From: a virus
Strand: one strand, 5' to 3'
Virus record (IMG/VR): IMGVR_UViG_3300015360_000219
Coordinates: 1 to 21,916 of that record
DNA length: 21,916 nt
Under the pieces are notes generated by a model. The model was not told the origin of the DNA. It did not search any database and worked only from the letters and a program-made list of their open reading frames with translations. This document shows, piece after piece, positions 6,395 through 13,689 of the stretch (within the stretch, counting starts at the first letter, position 1; each line of letters opens with the position of its first letter). The position numbers and the translations under genes are program-made.

Positions 6395-8055
6395 AAAAAC
6401 CCCTTGAAAATCTTGCCGAGCGGCGAGCGCCAGCCGCCGCCGTCATCATCGCGCGCCGGCTTCATGAAGCCGGTGCCGGTACCCGAAACACCGGCTCCAC
6501 CGGGCTGCACCACCGGTTCGTAGGCGTATTCAACCCAGCGCATGCGCGAGGCAAAATGCGCCAGCGCCAGCGCGACGGCAAAGTCGCCATGCCGCTTTTT
6601 GCCCGGCGTCCCTTCCCGCAACGGGCTGACCATCGGAATGCCGCGCACCACCTTGACCGCCCGCAGGTCCGACAAATGCGGCTGGCTTTTGACCAGCGTG
6701 ATCGCGCCGTCCTCGAACGCGGTTTTCAGCGGCGGCATGTTGATGCGGTACCATTCCTGCGAAAACTTGATTGCCCACACCAGTCCCGAGCCGTCTTCGC
6801 CCTCGCGCAGCCCGAACTTGCGGCCCATGTCCTCGGCCACGGTCCAGCCCATGCCGGTCGCATCAAAGGCTGCGCCAACCAGCCGCGAGAGCACGCGGCG
6901 CAGCACCATTTCGGTGATGGTCTTTTGTTCATCGCCCGGCACGCCGCGCAATTCAAAGGTCAGCGCTTCGCACCGGTTCAGGTTTTTTTCAATAGCCATC
7001 AGCGTGCCGACGCTCAAGTCGGCAACGCGGGCAAAGTCGAAGCCGAACGCATATTGTGGCTCCAGCGAAAGCGCCGCCAGCGCCGTTGCCAGCGCCTCCG
7101 TGAACGGCGCAACAAGGCTGGCGCGCTCGACCGCCGGTCGCTGCAGGAAGTCGGCGGGCAGTTCCAGTTCCAGCACGGCTGGCCCGTCCCTCATGCGGCT
7201 TTCAATCAGCGGCGCGGTCAGCCAGGTGCCGCTGCCTTGCGATGGAACGCAGAACAATTCCTCTTCCGCGCCGTCGCCGTAGAAGTCGATGATTTCCTCG
7301 CGCCATTGCGCTTCAGCCGGCGCGCTCCACTTTTTGCCGGTGACCAGGCAAATCCGCTGGTACAGCCCGTCTTGAAGGGCGGCGTCAAAATCCACGCGCT
7401 GATGGGCAAATCGCGAACGGCCGCCAAGAATTTCCTGCACCTGCACATTGAACTCGTTTTCGGTGCCGTTGTGCGTCGAACAGACCACCACCTGTCCGCC
7501 CCACACCAGGAAGGCCAGCGCCGCCTTCAGCAGCTGCTTGAGGCTGTCAACAAATGCCGCCTCGTCAATGATCACCAGCCCCTGCTTGCCGCGCAAACCG
7601 CGCGGTGCCGATGACAGCGCGACGATTTCAAAGCCGGATGCAAAGCGGATGCGAAATGCCTGGATCGAACGCGCGCCGTCCTTGTCGCTGTCGTCAAACA
7701 CGAATTCCTGGGTGTCGAACGCCGCCAGCGAAAATGCCCTTGCCCACATGGCGCAGGCGTCGATGAACTCGCGGGTCATTTCCTGCGAGTAAGAAATGTA
7801 CATGGCGTCCATGCCGCCGGCCGTTTTTTCCTTGGCGGCCGTCAGGGTGGCGTGTGCGGCCAGCGCCCATGTCTCGCCGATGCGCCGGCTCTTTTCGATG
7901 AACAACACCGAAACCGACGACAGCAGTGCAATTGTTCTGGCCTGGTAGCCGAGCAGCACGCTCGGCAGGCCGACCGCGCCGATGATGGCCGGCATCGCGT
8001 CAATGGTTGACTGTCGCAGCCGTTCCCATTCCGTTTTGGAAACCGCCGGGTTCAT
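6391..8055 (-). CDS. Large terminase subunit (Mu gp28-like)
   Basis: This 554-residue protein is the ATP-driven DNA packaging motor and nuclease. The ATPase domain shows a deviant Walker A at residues 55-63 (KSRRIGETW, lacking the usual lysine before T), Walker B LVIIDEAAF (160-168) and the coupling motif VCSTHNG (191-197). The C-terminal nuclease half includes an FGFDFARVADLSV segment, whose aspartates are candidate metal ligands of the RNase H-like fold. I recall similar SRRIG-x-TW forms in Mu gp28 relatives, so the lysine change is not necessarily inactivating. The start overlaps the small terminase stop by ATGA. The length is normal for Mu-type large terminases. Confidence 0.93.
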   Translation of the reverse strand: MNPAVSKTEWERLRQSTIDAMPAIIGAVGLPSVLLGYQARTIALLSSVSVLFIEKSRRIGETWALAAHATLTAAKEKTAGGMDAMYISYSQEMTREFIDACAMWARAFSLAAFDTQEFVFDDSDKDGARSIQAFRIRFASGFEIVALSSAPRGLRGKQGLVIIDEAAFVDSLKQLLKAALAFLVWGGQVVVCSTHNGTENEFNVQVQEILGGRSRFAHQRVDFDAALQDGLYQRICLVTGKKWSAPAEAQWREEIIDFYGDGAEEELFCVPSQGSGTWLTAPLIESRMRDGPAVLELELPADFLQRPAVERASLVAPFTEALATALAALSLEPQYAFGFDFARVADLSVGTLMAIEKNLNRCEALTFELRGVPGDEQKTITEMVLRRVLSRLVGAAFDATGMGWTVAEDMGRKFGLREGEDGSGLVWAIKFSQEWYRINMPPLKTAFEDGAITLVKSQPHLSDLRAVKVVRGIPMVSPLREGTPGKKRHGDFAVALALAHFASRMRWVEYAYEPVVQPGGAGVSGTGTGFMKPARDDDGGGWRSPLGKIFKGFL

Positions 8056-8663
8056 GGCGCGCCGTCCGCCTTGGGCAGAACCACGCCAAGGATCATCGCC
8101 TTGATCTGTTCGGCGGTTTCAGCCGACAGGCCCTTGGCTTTTGCCACCTCAATGGCATCGCCGACCTGCTTTGAGAACTCCTTGTCAACGCGCTGGCGGC
8201 GGACGGTCGAAACCCCTTGCGCCTGCGTTGCCGCGCGCAGCGCGTTCGCCAGCTGCATCGTTTCCTTGGGCTCGATTTTGCCGGGACCGCTGTGGGTGAC
8301 CACCTCAAACACCAGCGTCTTGATCGCTTCGGCGGCAATCAGCGTCAAATCGTCGGATGACTTGGCATCGTGCTTGTCGGCAATCGCGCTGGCAATCGCC
8401 ATCGTCTCGTTGAGACGGCGGGTCAGCACCGCCAGCTGGATCGAGTGGCGGTTGAACGCAGAAAACGACGGGATGGCAAATTCAAGCTGGCCGTCTTGCG
8501 ATGTCTGGATTTGCTCAAGCTTGCGGCTGAACTTTTGGTAAATTGCCACCTGCGGCAGCTTGCGCTTCTGCAGCTCGTTTCCGGCCCAAGCGATCACGTC
8601 GTCACACTCGGGCGGCAGCAGTTCAATGCCCGAAATCCGGCCTCGTCCCTTGCGCCTCTCCAT
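8052..8663 (-). CDS. DUF3486 family protein, probable small terminase (Mu gp27-like)
   Basis: This 203-residue protein matches DUF3486, encoded immediately before the large terminase in Mu-like phages and regarded as the DNA-recognising small terminase. It begins with the basic MERRKGRGRISGIELLP motif (HTH family N-terminus), then PPECDDVIAWAGNELQ, IYQKFSRKLEQI, and FSAFNRHSIQLAVLTRRLNE. A long helical middle and a short Ala-rich tail follow. The GGAGG ribosome site precedes the ATG at 8663, and the upstream winged-helix gene ends just 2 bases away. Because transposable phages package from a pac-like site at one end, this protein is the likely pac-site reader, though that is inferred. Confidence 0.85.
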   Translation of the reverse strand: MERRKGRGRISGIELLPPECDDVIAWAGNELQKRKLPQVAIYQKFSRKLEQIQTSQDGQLEFAIPSFSAFNRHSIQLAVLTRRLNETMAIASAIADKHDAKSSDDLTLIAAEAIKTLVFEVVTHSGPGKIEPKETMQLANALRAATQAQGVSTVRRQRVDKEFSKQVGDAIEVAKAKGLSAETAEQIKAMILGVVLPKADGAP

Positions 8664-8665
8664 TT

Positions 8666-8962
8666 CTATTCCTCCGGCGAGGGGCGGGCGACGCCGTCGA
8701 TCACCGTTCGCCGCTCAACATGGTCGGCACCGATCCGGGTGATGCTGGCAATCAGGATCGACCCGGCCTCGGTCAGTTTGACCGCACCGCGCGCTTCCAG
8801 TTCGCACAATTGCTCGCGCACCCAGTCGCGCGAGCGGCGGTGGCCGAAGGCGTCAAGCACCCGCAGCAGCATGGTGTCATTCAGCGAGCCGTCGGTCTGG
8901 GCTGCCAGCTCTTTCAGCAGGATCAGCCGGGCGTCCTGCACCAGAAAATCTTCAAAGCTCAT
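8666..8962 (-). CDS. Winged-helix phage protein (Mu gp26 / VpaChn25_0724-like)
   Basis: This 98-residue protein resembles the small VpaChn25_0724-like family found between DUF2730 and DUF3486 genes. It opens with MSFEDFLVQDARLILLKEL, has NDTMLLRVLDAFGHRRSRDWVREQL (its key elements are the helix pair typical of a winged helix), and continues with an ELEARGAVKL beta-hairpin and GVARPSPEE tail. It has no catalytic residues. A DNA-binding role in packaging or regulation is likely but unproven. The gene is coupled to DUF2730 by an ATGA overlap, and its stop falls 2 bases before the small terminase start. Confidence 0.75.
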   Translation of the reverse strand: MSFEDFLVQDARLILLKELAAQTDGSLNDTMLLRVLDAFGHRRSRDWVREQLCELEARGAVKLTEAGSILIASITRIGADHVERRTVIDGVARPSPEE

Positions 8963-9285
8963 TTGCCTGCCCTCGTCAGATATTCGTCAACCCGGCTCAC
9001 CGTGCGCTGCACCGATTTCATCGCCTCGTTGCTCACCGCCACCTGCAGGGAGAGTTCGGCGATTTTCTCTTTCAGCCCGTCCAAATCCTCCTTGGCCGGC
9101 AAATGCCGCATTTCGCTTTCCAGCAGCTGGATGCGGCGGTCGTGGTCCGCGACCAGGCTGTTGGTGCGGTCGATGGCCGAAAGCGCCTTGCCGGCGTCTC
9201 TTGTCAGCCAGGCGTAGATCGCCCCGCCGATGCCGAAAATAGCAGAGACAAAAGCGGCGATCTCGCCCCACGAAAACAGGTCCAT
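8959..9285 (-). CDS. DUF2730 family membrane-anchored coiled-coil protein (Mu gp25-like)
   Basis: This 108-residue protein has one N-terminal transmembrane helix (about residues 8-27, GEIAAFVSAIFGIGGAIYAW) followed by a long heptad-rich stretch to about residue 100. This matches DUF2730, common in Mu-like phages upstream of the terminase genes. The chosen start at 9285 makes a TGATG overlap with the upstream stop. The biochemical role is not known; membrane anchoring and its neighbours fit a lysis-associated protein, and it is one of two single-TM candidates for the missing holin. Longer upstream frames are antisense-like and were not used. Confidence 0.75.
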   Translation of the reverse strand: MDLFSWGEIAAFVSAIFGIGGAIYAWLTRDAGKALSAIDRTNSLVADHDRRIQLLESEMRHLPAKEDLDGLKEKIAELSLQVAVSNEAMKSVQRTVSRVDEYLTRAGK

Positions 9286-9743
9286 CAGGCACGCCTTTCG
9301 CGAATGGTGCGAAATTTTTTCACGCACGGCTCTGCCATGCCGGCATAATATGCCTCGAACACATGGCCGGTGCCGGCCGAGAAATAGCGTATGACCACCG
9401 GCTCGCCGAGCGTCAAACTGGTTTCCGCCGACAGCGGCCCGTAGCCGCCGCGCGCCGCCAGCGACTGTGCCGCGAAGGCGAGCATGGCAATGTCGCCAAG
9501 GCAGCGTCCCGGCGGCGGATATTCCCACTCGGCTTCCTTTGCCTGCATCACCATCGGCGCGGCCCTGGCATCGGCGAGCGACAGGGCGATTGCCACAAAA
9601 CCGGCAAAGGCAGCGGCGGCCAGCAGCGCCAGAAAGCCGAGCAATGCCGGCACGCTGGCCCCGTTGGCGCGGTCCTTGTCGTCCCATTGCGGATCCCACT
9701 GGTCACGCCATTTTTCGCTGTGCAAATCATCGTCGCGCTTCAT
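9285..9743 (-). CDS. Single-pass membrane protein of unknown function in the lysis region
   Basis: I do not recognise this 152-residue protein. It has a hydrophilic, Trp/Asp-rich N-terminus (WRDQWDPQWDDKDR), one strong hydrophobic helix at about residues 31-56 (PALLGFLALLAAAAFAGF and onward), then an Ala-rich junction and a periplasmic-looking C-domain with two cysteines (GRCLGD and EPCVKK). It lies right after the o-spanin and before DUF2730. No classical two- or three-helix holin is visible in the window, so it is a possible holin or pinholin candidate, weakly supported because its C-domain is large. The start is at an ATG in a TGATG overlap; a GTG one codon earlier is the alternative. Confidence 0.7.
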   Translation of the reverse strand: MKRDDDLHSEKWRDQWDPQWDDKDRANGASVPALLGFLALLAAAAFAGFVAIALSLADARAAPMVMQAKEAEWEYPPPGRCLGDIAMLAFAAQSLAARGGYGPLSAETSLTLGEPVVIRYFSAGTGHVFEAYYAGMAEPCVKKFRTIRERRA

Positions 9744-10078
9744 CACTTGCCTCCCTGGTGGCCGCGCACCGCTTCAAAAAATGCCGCGCAGCGCAAAACC
9801 CGTTCGTTGGCGCGGCCGAGCGCCGCATCGTATTTGACGAGCGCCACATCGACCCGGTCGGCAGCCTTGACGCGCGATTTCTCCGCCGTGCGGCAATCTT
9901 CCGGCAACGCCGGCAGCGGCTCGGCGCGCCCGCCGATTTCCGCCGCCTGCCCGATGGCCGACGCTTCCGCCTTCGCCGCTTCGGCTGCCTTCAGGCGCGC
10001 CGCGTCAGTGGCGCAGCTTGAGAGAAAAATCGCGCACGCTGGGAACAGCAGGGCTTTTTTCCAGGCGGTCGATCTCAT
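9743..10078 (-). CDS. Outer-membrane spanin (Rz1-like lipoprotein)
   Basis: This 111-residue protein starts with MRSTAWKKALLF, a positively charged then hydrophobic signal, ending in the lipobox FLSSC with acylated Cys at residue 22. The mature part is Ala/Glu-rich and helical with a C-terminal FFEAVRGHQGGK. It overlaps the i-spanin gene in another frame by 74 bases, the embedded arrangement classic for Rz/Rz1 pairs. The start at 10078 is chosen because only it yields the signal peptide; an upstream ATG at 10147 adds a non-signal extension. It would act in the outer membrane, joining the i-spanin to disrupt the envelope after endolysin action. It is larger than most Rz1 proteins. Confidence 0.75.
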   Translation of the reverse strand: MRSTAWKKALLFPACAIFLSSCATDAARLKAAEAAKAEASAIGQAAEIGGRAEPLPALPEDCRTAEKSRVKAADRVDVALVKYDAALGRANERVLRCAAFFEAVRGHQGGK

Positions 10079-10403
10079 CGGCCAGCTCCTTGTTGGTCGC
10101 TTCGCCCGCGTCGAGTGCGGCTTGAAACTTGTTGATTTCCCCGTCATAGGCCGCGCGGATATCCGCCAGCTCGCGCGCCTTGGCTTGTTCGGCCATCAGC
10201 AATTGCCGGGCGGTTTCCGCCTTGGCCTGCGCCGCGAATTTTTCGGCAATCGTCACATATTCGGCCTTCGCACGCGCCGCGACCTGCGCGTCATCGACAA
10301 GGTCGGCAGCGCTCCACACGCCGAACATCGCCGCCGCTCCGGCGGCAAGGCCGATGGCGCTGGAAATATTCAAAAAGCCGAGCGCGCCGATCATTGAGGT
10401 CAT
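10005..10403 (-). CDS. Inner-membrane spanin (Rz-like)
   Basis: This 132-residue protein has one N-terminal transmembrane helix (about residues 8-30, Ala/Gly-rich) and then a long, charge-patterned helix with heptad-like hydrophobics through about residue 115, ending with PSVRDFSLKLRH. This is the Rz layout: anchored in the inner membrane with a periplasmic coiled coil. It lies after the endolysin and the 88-residue protein, and its 3' end encodes the start of the lipoprotein partner in a different frame. Assignment rests on architecture and on the overlapping lipobox gene, not on sequence similarity. The start overlaps the preceding stop by ATGA. Confidence 0.75.
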   Translation of the reverse strand: MTSMIGALGFLNISSAIGLAAGAAAMFGVWSAADLVDDAQVAARAKAEYVTIAEKFAAQAKAETARQLLMAEQAKARELADIRAAYDGEINKFQAALDAGEATNKELADEIDRLEKSPAVPSVRDFSLKLRH

Positions 10404-10666
10404 GCCGTTATGAAATCGAGGTAGAACGTATCGCCGACAGCAAACCTTCCGATCAGGTTTGGATTGGCAATCGTAAGCTCAAGTGATCCGCTCGGGGTGA
10501 ACCGCGCAAATTGCTGATCCTCGTCACTGCCGTCTGCCGGATAGACCCCGTCCTTGCAGGGGAAATTGAAGGTCAGCACTTCCTGCAGTGTTGGCTTACT
10601 TGTATCTGGATTTTTGCTAACTCTCGTGACGCTCACCTTGGCGCGCATCGCAACTTGATTTTTCAT
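10400..10666 (-). CDS. Small hypothetical protein between endolysin and spanins
   Basis: This 88-residue soluble protein is predicted to be beta-rich. It starts MKNQVAMRAKVSVTRVSK, has an F-rich middle (EVLTFNFPCKDGVYPADG) and ends in SLELTIANPNLIGRFAVGDTFYLDF. The last segment, alternating hydrophobic residues with a GD turn, resembles small beta-barrel proteins often carried in alphaproteobacterial phages, but I do not recognise the family. It is coupled to the i-spanin by an ATGA overlap and lies 33 bases downstream of the endolysin stop. Its start codon has a nearby GGAG ribosome site in the preceding spacer. No function is proposed. Confidence 0.75.
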   Translation of the reverse strand: MKNQVAMRAKVSVTRVSKNPDTSKPTLQEVLTFNFPCKDGVYPADGSDEDQQFARFTPSGSLELTIANPNLIGRFAVGDTFYLDFITA

Positions 10667-10699
10667 TTCATTCGCTCCTGTTTTGGTTTTGAGAGGGGA

Positions 10700-11170
10700 T
10701 CATTTGCCTTGCTCCAGACCCTCAAGGCAGAGCACACGCTCGGCCCTGCGCCGCTTGGTGAGGCCCGGCAAGGTAAAGCCGCCCGCCTTGTCCCAGCGCA
10801 AAAGCTGGTTGCAGGCGGCAGCGATGCTGCCGGAATTGAGATGGCGGGCGAGCGTTGACTTGCAGAACGCCGCGACCCCGACATTGTAGGTGAACGAGAC
10901 CATCGCCGCCCAGGTCTTGTCCGGGATGCTGTCCGGAAACTTGAGGCAGGCGCTCATGCCCGCCTCGTGTTCGAGCAGGGATGCGGCCAGCATTTTCTCG
11001 CATTGCGCCGGGGTGGCGCGGTCGCCGATCTTCACGCCGCGCGTCTCGCCAAAGCAGATTGTCGGAATGCCGACCGGGTCCTTGTAGGCGGCATAACGAA
11101 CGCCCTCAAAGCAGGCCACGGCAGCGACGACAACGCTGGCCAGCGCCATGCTGGTGCGCAGCCGGCTCAT
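10700..11170 (-). CDS. Endolysin, GH24 lysozyme with SAR signal-anchor
   Basis: This 156-residue protein is a phage lysozyme of the P21/T4 type that cleaves peptidoglycan between MurNAc and GlcNAc. The catalytic triad fits E-8aa-D-5aa-T: E22, D31 and T37 in FEGVRYAAYKDPVGIPT. Other family marks are CFGET, AAMVSFTYNVG and LLRWDKAGG. The N-terminus (residues 5-20, TSMALASVVVAAVACF region) is weakly hydrophobic and Ala/Ser/Val-rich, directly before the catalytic Glu, as in signal-anchor-release endolysins that are exported by Sec and activated when released from the membrane. It is the first gene after the Mor-like activator and its 89-base spacer. Confidence 0.92.
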   Translation of the reverse strand: MSRLRTSMALASVVVAAVACFEGVRYAAYKDPVGIPTICFGETRGVKIGDRATPAQCEKMLAASLLEHEAGMSACLKFPDSIPDKTWAAMVSFTYNVGVAAFCKSTLARHLNSGSIAAACNQLLRWDKAGGFTLPGLTKRRRAERVLCLEGLEQGK

Positions 11171-11259
11171 GGCTTTTCACGTTTGAATAAACGCGGCATC
11201 GGCGCGATCCCGGAATGATTGCTCTCCGGTTGCACCTTGGCGAATTTCGGGAAAATGGT
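11171..11259 (-). promoter_or_regulatory. Spacer upstream of lysis/late genes, candidate Mor-activated promoter region
   Basis: This 89-base gap lies between the Mor-family activator stop and the endolysin start, one of the few clear spacers in the minus-strand run. It contains a small inverted repeat CGTTT-GAAT-AAACG (11180-11193) close to the endolysin start. No good sigma70 -35 box is evident, as expected for activator-dependent Mu middle or late promoters. Its function is inferred from position alone. Confidence 0.35.
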
Positions 11260-11688
11260 TTATCCGCGCCGCCGCGCGGATGGCTTGCGGTCGAACAGCG
11301 AAAGCTGCGCCGCCTTTTGTTCTTCGTGCGCGCGCCATTTGCGAACGGTGGCGACATCGGCACGGATCAGCCGGGCAATGGCCGTGGTTTCCATGCCCTG
11401 CTCGCGCTGCCAGCGGGCAATCGCCCGGCGCGCCAGCGGAACCTTGACGATACCTGAACCCAGTTCATTGACAAGGGCCGCCACGGCGGCAGTGCCGAAC
11501 AGCCGTGCAGCCTCCGACCGGCCGGCATTTGTGGCCGCCAGATAGATCTGTGTCCCGCCAAAATACAGCAGGAACCGCACCGCCTCCTTCTCGCCGAGCG
11601 CCCGGAAAAACGGCACGACGTGGGCTTCGACATAGGGCTGGACGTGCGCCGGGTCTCTCAATGCTGGTTTTGGGGAAAAATCAGGCAT
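11260..11688 (-). CDS. Mor/C-family transcription activator
   Basis: This 142-residue protein resembles the Mor (middle operon regulator) family. The dimerisation region shows FLLYFGGTQIYLA (39-51), comparable to the family GG-x-x-YIP turn, then LFGTAAVAALVNELGSGIVKVPL. A C-terminal helix-turn-helix, METTAIARLIRADVATVRKW (99-118), completes the pattern. In Mu, Mor activates the middle promoter and its relative C activates late promoters. Here only one such gene is seen, positioned between early regulators and the lysis block, so it may do both jobs. It overlaps the upstream gene by 8 bases. The IYLA form of the turn departs from the usual YIP. Confidence 0.8.
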   Translation of the reverse strand: MPDFSPKPALRDPAHVQPYVEAHVVPFFRALGEKEAVRFLLYFGGTQIYLAATNAGRSEAARLFGTAAVAALVNELGSGIVKVPLARRAIARWQREQGMETTAIARLIRADVATVRKWRAHEEQKAAQLSLFDRKPSARRRG

Positions 11689-11974
11689 CCCAATCCACCT
11701 GCATCAGACCGATCCGTTCGGGCTTGCCCAGCCTTGCCTGCGCCAGATGCGGGCGCGGGTGATCGCTGTGCGCGGTTACCACTACCGGCGTCCCGTCCTT
11801 GTCATAACAAAGCGCGAAGTGCACGCCGTCCACTGTCACGCCGCTTGCCCGCAGACGCGCTGCGTTGGTCGCCGCGTTGCGGATGCGGCGCTTGAGCGCC
11901 CTCACGTCCACGCCCTCGACGCGCTCCAGAAAGCGCAGCACCGCATGGTCGGAAACCGCGACGCGGGTGGCCAT
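11681..11974 (-). CDS. Small hypothetical phage protein
   Basis: I do not recognise this 97-residue protein with confidence. It starts MATRVAVSDHAVLRFLERVEGV, then a basic helix VRALKRRIRNAATNAARLRA and a beta region DGVHFALCYDKDGTPVVVTAH. The H-A-x-x-R-x-x-E-R opening followed by a beta core is reminiscent of small BrnT/DUF4258-like RNase-fold proteins, but that is only a hint and no catalytic set is identified. The start at 11974 overlaps the exported protein stop as TGATG. It overlaps the Mor-like gene by 8 bases, suggesting co-translation with that regulator. Confidence 0.7.
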   Translation of the reverse strand: MATRVAVSDHAVLRFLERVEGVDVRALKRRIRNAATNAARLRASGVTVDGVHFALCYDKDGTPVVVTAHSDHPRPHLAQARLGKPERIGLMQVDWDA

Positions 11975-12339
11975 CACATTCCCCTTGGCGGCTGATAGAC
12001 GCAGTAAACCTGACCATCGAAAACCCGACCGTCGCGGGCCTTCCACTGGGTGCCAATGCAGACGTGCCACTCGCCGTCTTGCGAGTTTTTCAGCTTGTCA
12101 GACCCCCAGGGCACAAACGCCGTGAACGGGGCAATCAGCATCGGGTGTTCACCCTTGTTGAGCGTGATTGTCGCCCCTTCCGCGCTTTCACGAATGGCAG
12201 ACGCCTTGACCATGGCGCAATCCTTTCCGGAGCAGCAGCCGGGGTCGTATTGCCAGCCCATTGGCGCTTCATGCGCTTTGGCCGCAAGGGCCACCAGGCA
12301 ACCGGCAAACACACCGGCAATGGCAAGGGTTTTGACCAT
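11974..12339 (-). CDS. Exported Cys-rich protein of unknown function
   Basis: This 121-residue protein has a clear Sec signal peptide (MVKTLAIAGVFAGCLVALAAKA, hydrophobic core about residues 5-20, likely cleavage after AKA). The mature part has a YDPGCCSGKDC cluster (C35, C36, C41) and later single cysteines in WHVCIG and VYCVYQ, consistent with disulfides in the periplasm. Similar short exported proteins with a YDP-x-CC motif occur in Hyphomicrobiales genomes and phages, with unknown role. It sits in the early-to-middle region between GemA and the Mor-like activator, an odd place for an exported protein, so it may be a cargo gene. The ATG at 12339 is preferred over the GTG at 12342. Confidence 0.75.
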   Translation of the reverse strand: MVKTLAIAGVFAGCLVALAAKAHEAPMGWQYDPGCCSGKDCAMVKASAIRESAEGATITLNKGEHPMLIAPFTAFVPWGSDKLKNSQDGEWHVCIGTQWKARDGRVFDGQVYCVYQPPRGM

Positions 12340-12974
12340 CACGCTTCCCCCTGCTTTGCGCGGATGCGTCGGCCAAATTCGTTCATCACCGGCACCCAGT
12401 CGGCCTCGCGCTCCAACTGGGGAGCCGGCCTGCCGGCAATGGCGCCAGCCTCGGCGAAGAATTTAGCCCAGGAGATTGCCGGCATGCCATCGAACAGCTT
12501 GCGCCATTGCGCAAAGGCGATCTTGCAGCCGGAGGTCTGCTGGTAGACCGGATCGGAAATCGTGTTCGACCAGTCCACCCCTGCGCCGCGCGAAAGCCAG
12601 CCCTTCAGCGCTTCAATCGCTTTGGCGGCATCATCGCCGTCACGCAAAAATCGCACCGCGTCGATCCCGGTCTGCCGGGTGACAAACGCTGTGAGCGCCG
12701 CATCGGAACGGTTGGTGATCAGGCCCAAATTCCAGCCGGCAATCCACAGCGCTTGCAGCTTTGCCGCATATTTGCCGGCCAGCTTGCGCCTGGAAGTTGG
12801 CGGCTTTGGCTTGAAGCCGAGGCGGCGAAACTCGGCCAGCACCCTGTCGCGCTCGGCATCATTCATTGCCTTGGTGCTGGCCTTGCCGGTGATCCGGGCT
12901 AGCACCGCCCGGTAGTTTTCCTCGTCAAGGCCGAGCTGCTTCTTTGCAACGTGGATGGCGGCGGTCTGGTTCAT
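12339..12974 (-). CDS. gemA: Regulatory protein GemA (Mu gp16 family, DUF1018)
   Basis: This 211-residue protein matches the GemA/gp16 family by its N-terminal AAIHVAKKQLGLDEENYRAVLARITGKAS, where the IHVAKKQLGLD-x-x-YR block is diagnostic, and by the following LAEFRRLGF. The C-terminal half, SGCKIAFAQWRKLFDG and a Trp-bearing helix, fits the longer forms found in alphaproteobacterial phages. In Mu, GemA alters host gene expression and DNA topology and influences the lytic programme. It sits after Gam and a 62-residue protein in the early operon. Its overlap with the exported protein start suggests coupling. Confidence 0.85.
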   Translation of the reverse strand: MNQTAAIHVAKKQLGLDEENYRAVLARITGKASTKAMNDAERDRVLAEFRRLGFKPKPPTSRRKLAGKYAAKLQALWIAGWNLGLITNRSDAALTAFVTRQTGIDAVRFLRDGDDAAKAIEALKGWLSRGAGVDWSNTISDPVYQQTSGCKIAFAQWRKLFDGMPAISWAKFFAEAGAIAGRPAPQLEREADWVPVMNEFGRRIRAKQGEA

Positions 12975-13159
12975 GTCCGGCTCCCTTCAATGCGGCGGGT
13001 GATTTCGGCCTCGGCTGCGGCCATCATCGCCTTGCCGTCTTCCTCGTCCTTCAGCATTGCCGTTTCCCGGTCAGCGTATTTGGCATGGGCGACCATCACA
13101 GCGCCGGAATGGTAGCAGCGAAGCAGCGCGGCGACGCTCTTGTGGAGAAGCGCGCTCAT
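12971..13159 (-). CDS. Small early hypothetical protein
   Basis: This 62-residue protein begins MSALLHKSVAALLRCYHSG, continues with VAHAKYADRETAMLKDEEDG and ends in an amphipathic helix MMAAAEAEITRRIEG. I do not recognise it. No signal peptide or membrane helix is convincing. It is translationally linked at both ends, with ATGA overlap to Gam upstream and to GemA downstream, which is the main evidence that it is a real gene. Confidence 0.65.
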   Translation of the reverse strand: MSALLHKSVAALLRCYHSGAVMVAHAKYADRETAMLKDEEDGKAMMAAAEAEITRRIEGSRT

Positions 13160-13686
13160 GCTGCCGCTCCTTCGCTCATCTGCTCTTCAAACGGCTCGAC
13201 GATGAAATCCTCGCCTTCGCTGGCGATGTTCACCCCGGCCACCGAGCGCGCCACTTCCGGCTCGGCCATCATCGCCTCCTTGTTCGGCTCTTCCTTGGTG
13301 CGGATGAATTTCGAAAGACCGAGCGCCCGCAGCGTCTCGACAACGGCGTCAGCCCCGCCGCGCAAACTCACCTTGGGTGGCCGGTTGCGCCAGCTCACCT
13401 GGCCGGTTGCCAGCCTTGCAAATTTCACCCGGTCATTGCCGGTGAGCCGGCTTCGATTGGCCGTGCAGTAGGCTTCAACCCCGAGCAGCAGCGTCTTCGA
13501 GCGTTCCTTCATCGGCTCTGCCGCCGCCTCGTGCAGTTTGCGCACTGCCGCCAGCTCGTCGTTCATGGCGAGTTCCGCCCGGCCAAGGTCGCGGCGCACC
13601 GCGCCAAGCTCGTGCACCGCCGTTTCGAGATTCGCGTCGCTTTGCGGTACCGGATAATTCAGGGTAAGTTTTTTGGCCTTGGCCAT
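13156..13686 (-). CDS. gam: Host-nuclease inhibitor Gam
   Basis: This 176-residue protein has the length of Mu Gam (174) and its helical, charged pattern: an N-terminal PQSDANLETAVHELGAVRRDLGR helix, a coiled stretch AELAMNDELAAVRKLHEAAAE, LLLGVEAYCTANRSRLT, then VKFARLATGQVSWRNRPPKV and an ALGLSKFIRTKEEPNKEAM segment. All follow the Gam order. Gam binds DNA ends and protects phage DNA from host exonucleases such as RecBCD or AddAB, functioning like a bacterial Ku. A GGAGG ribosome site precedes the ATG. The C-terminus has an acidic tail. It lies just after the DnaA-C-like gene. Confidence 0.9.
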   Translation of the reverse strand: MAKAKKLTLNYPVPQSDANLETAVHELGAVRRDLGRAELAMNDELAAVRKLHEAAAEPMKERSKTLLLGVEAYCTANRSRLTGNDRVKFARLATGQVSWRNRPPKVSLRGGADAVVETLRALGLSKFIRTKEEPNKEAMMAEPEVARSVAGVNIASEGEDFIVEPFEEQMSEGAAA

Positions 13687-13689
13687 GGC

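Noticed and set aside
5204-6523. Long plus-strand open frame across the portal region
   Set aside because: It is antisense to the well-supported DUF935 portal gene and is a byproduct of GC-rich codon bias.
6391-8055. Terminase inactivated by loss of the Walker A lysine
   Set aside because: The SRRIG-x-TW form is, as I recall, common in Mu gp28 relatives, and Walker B and the rest are intact.
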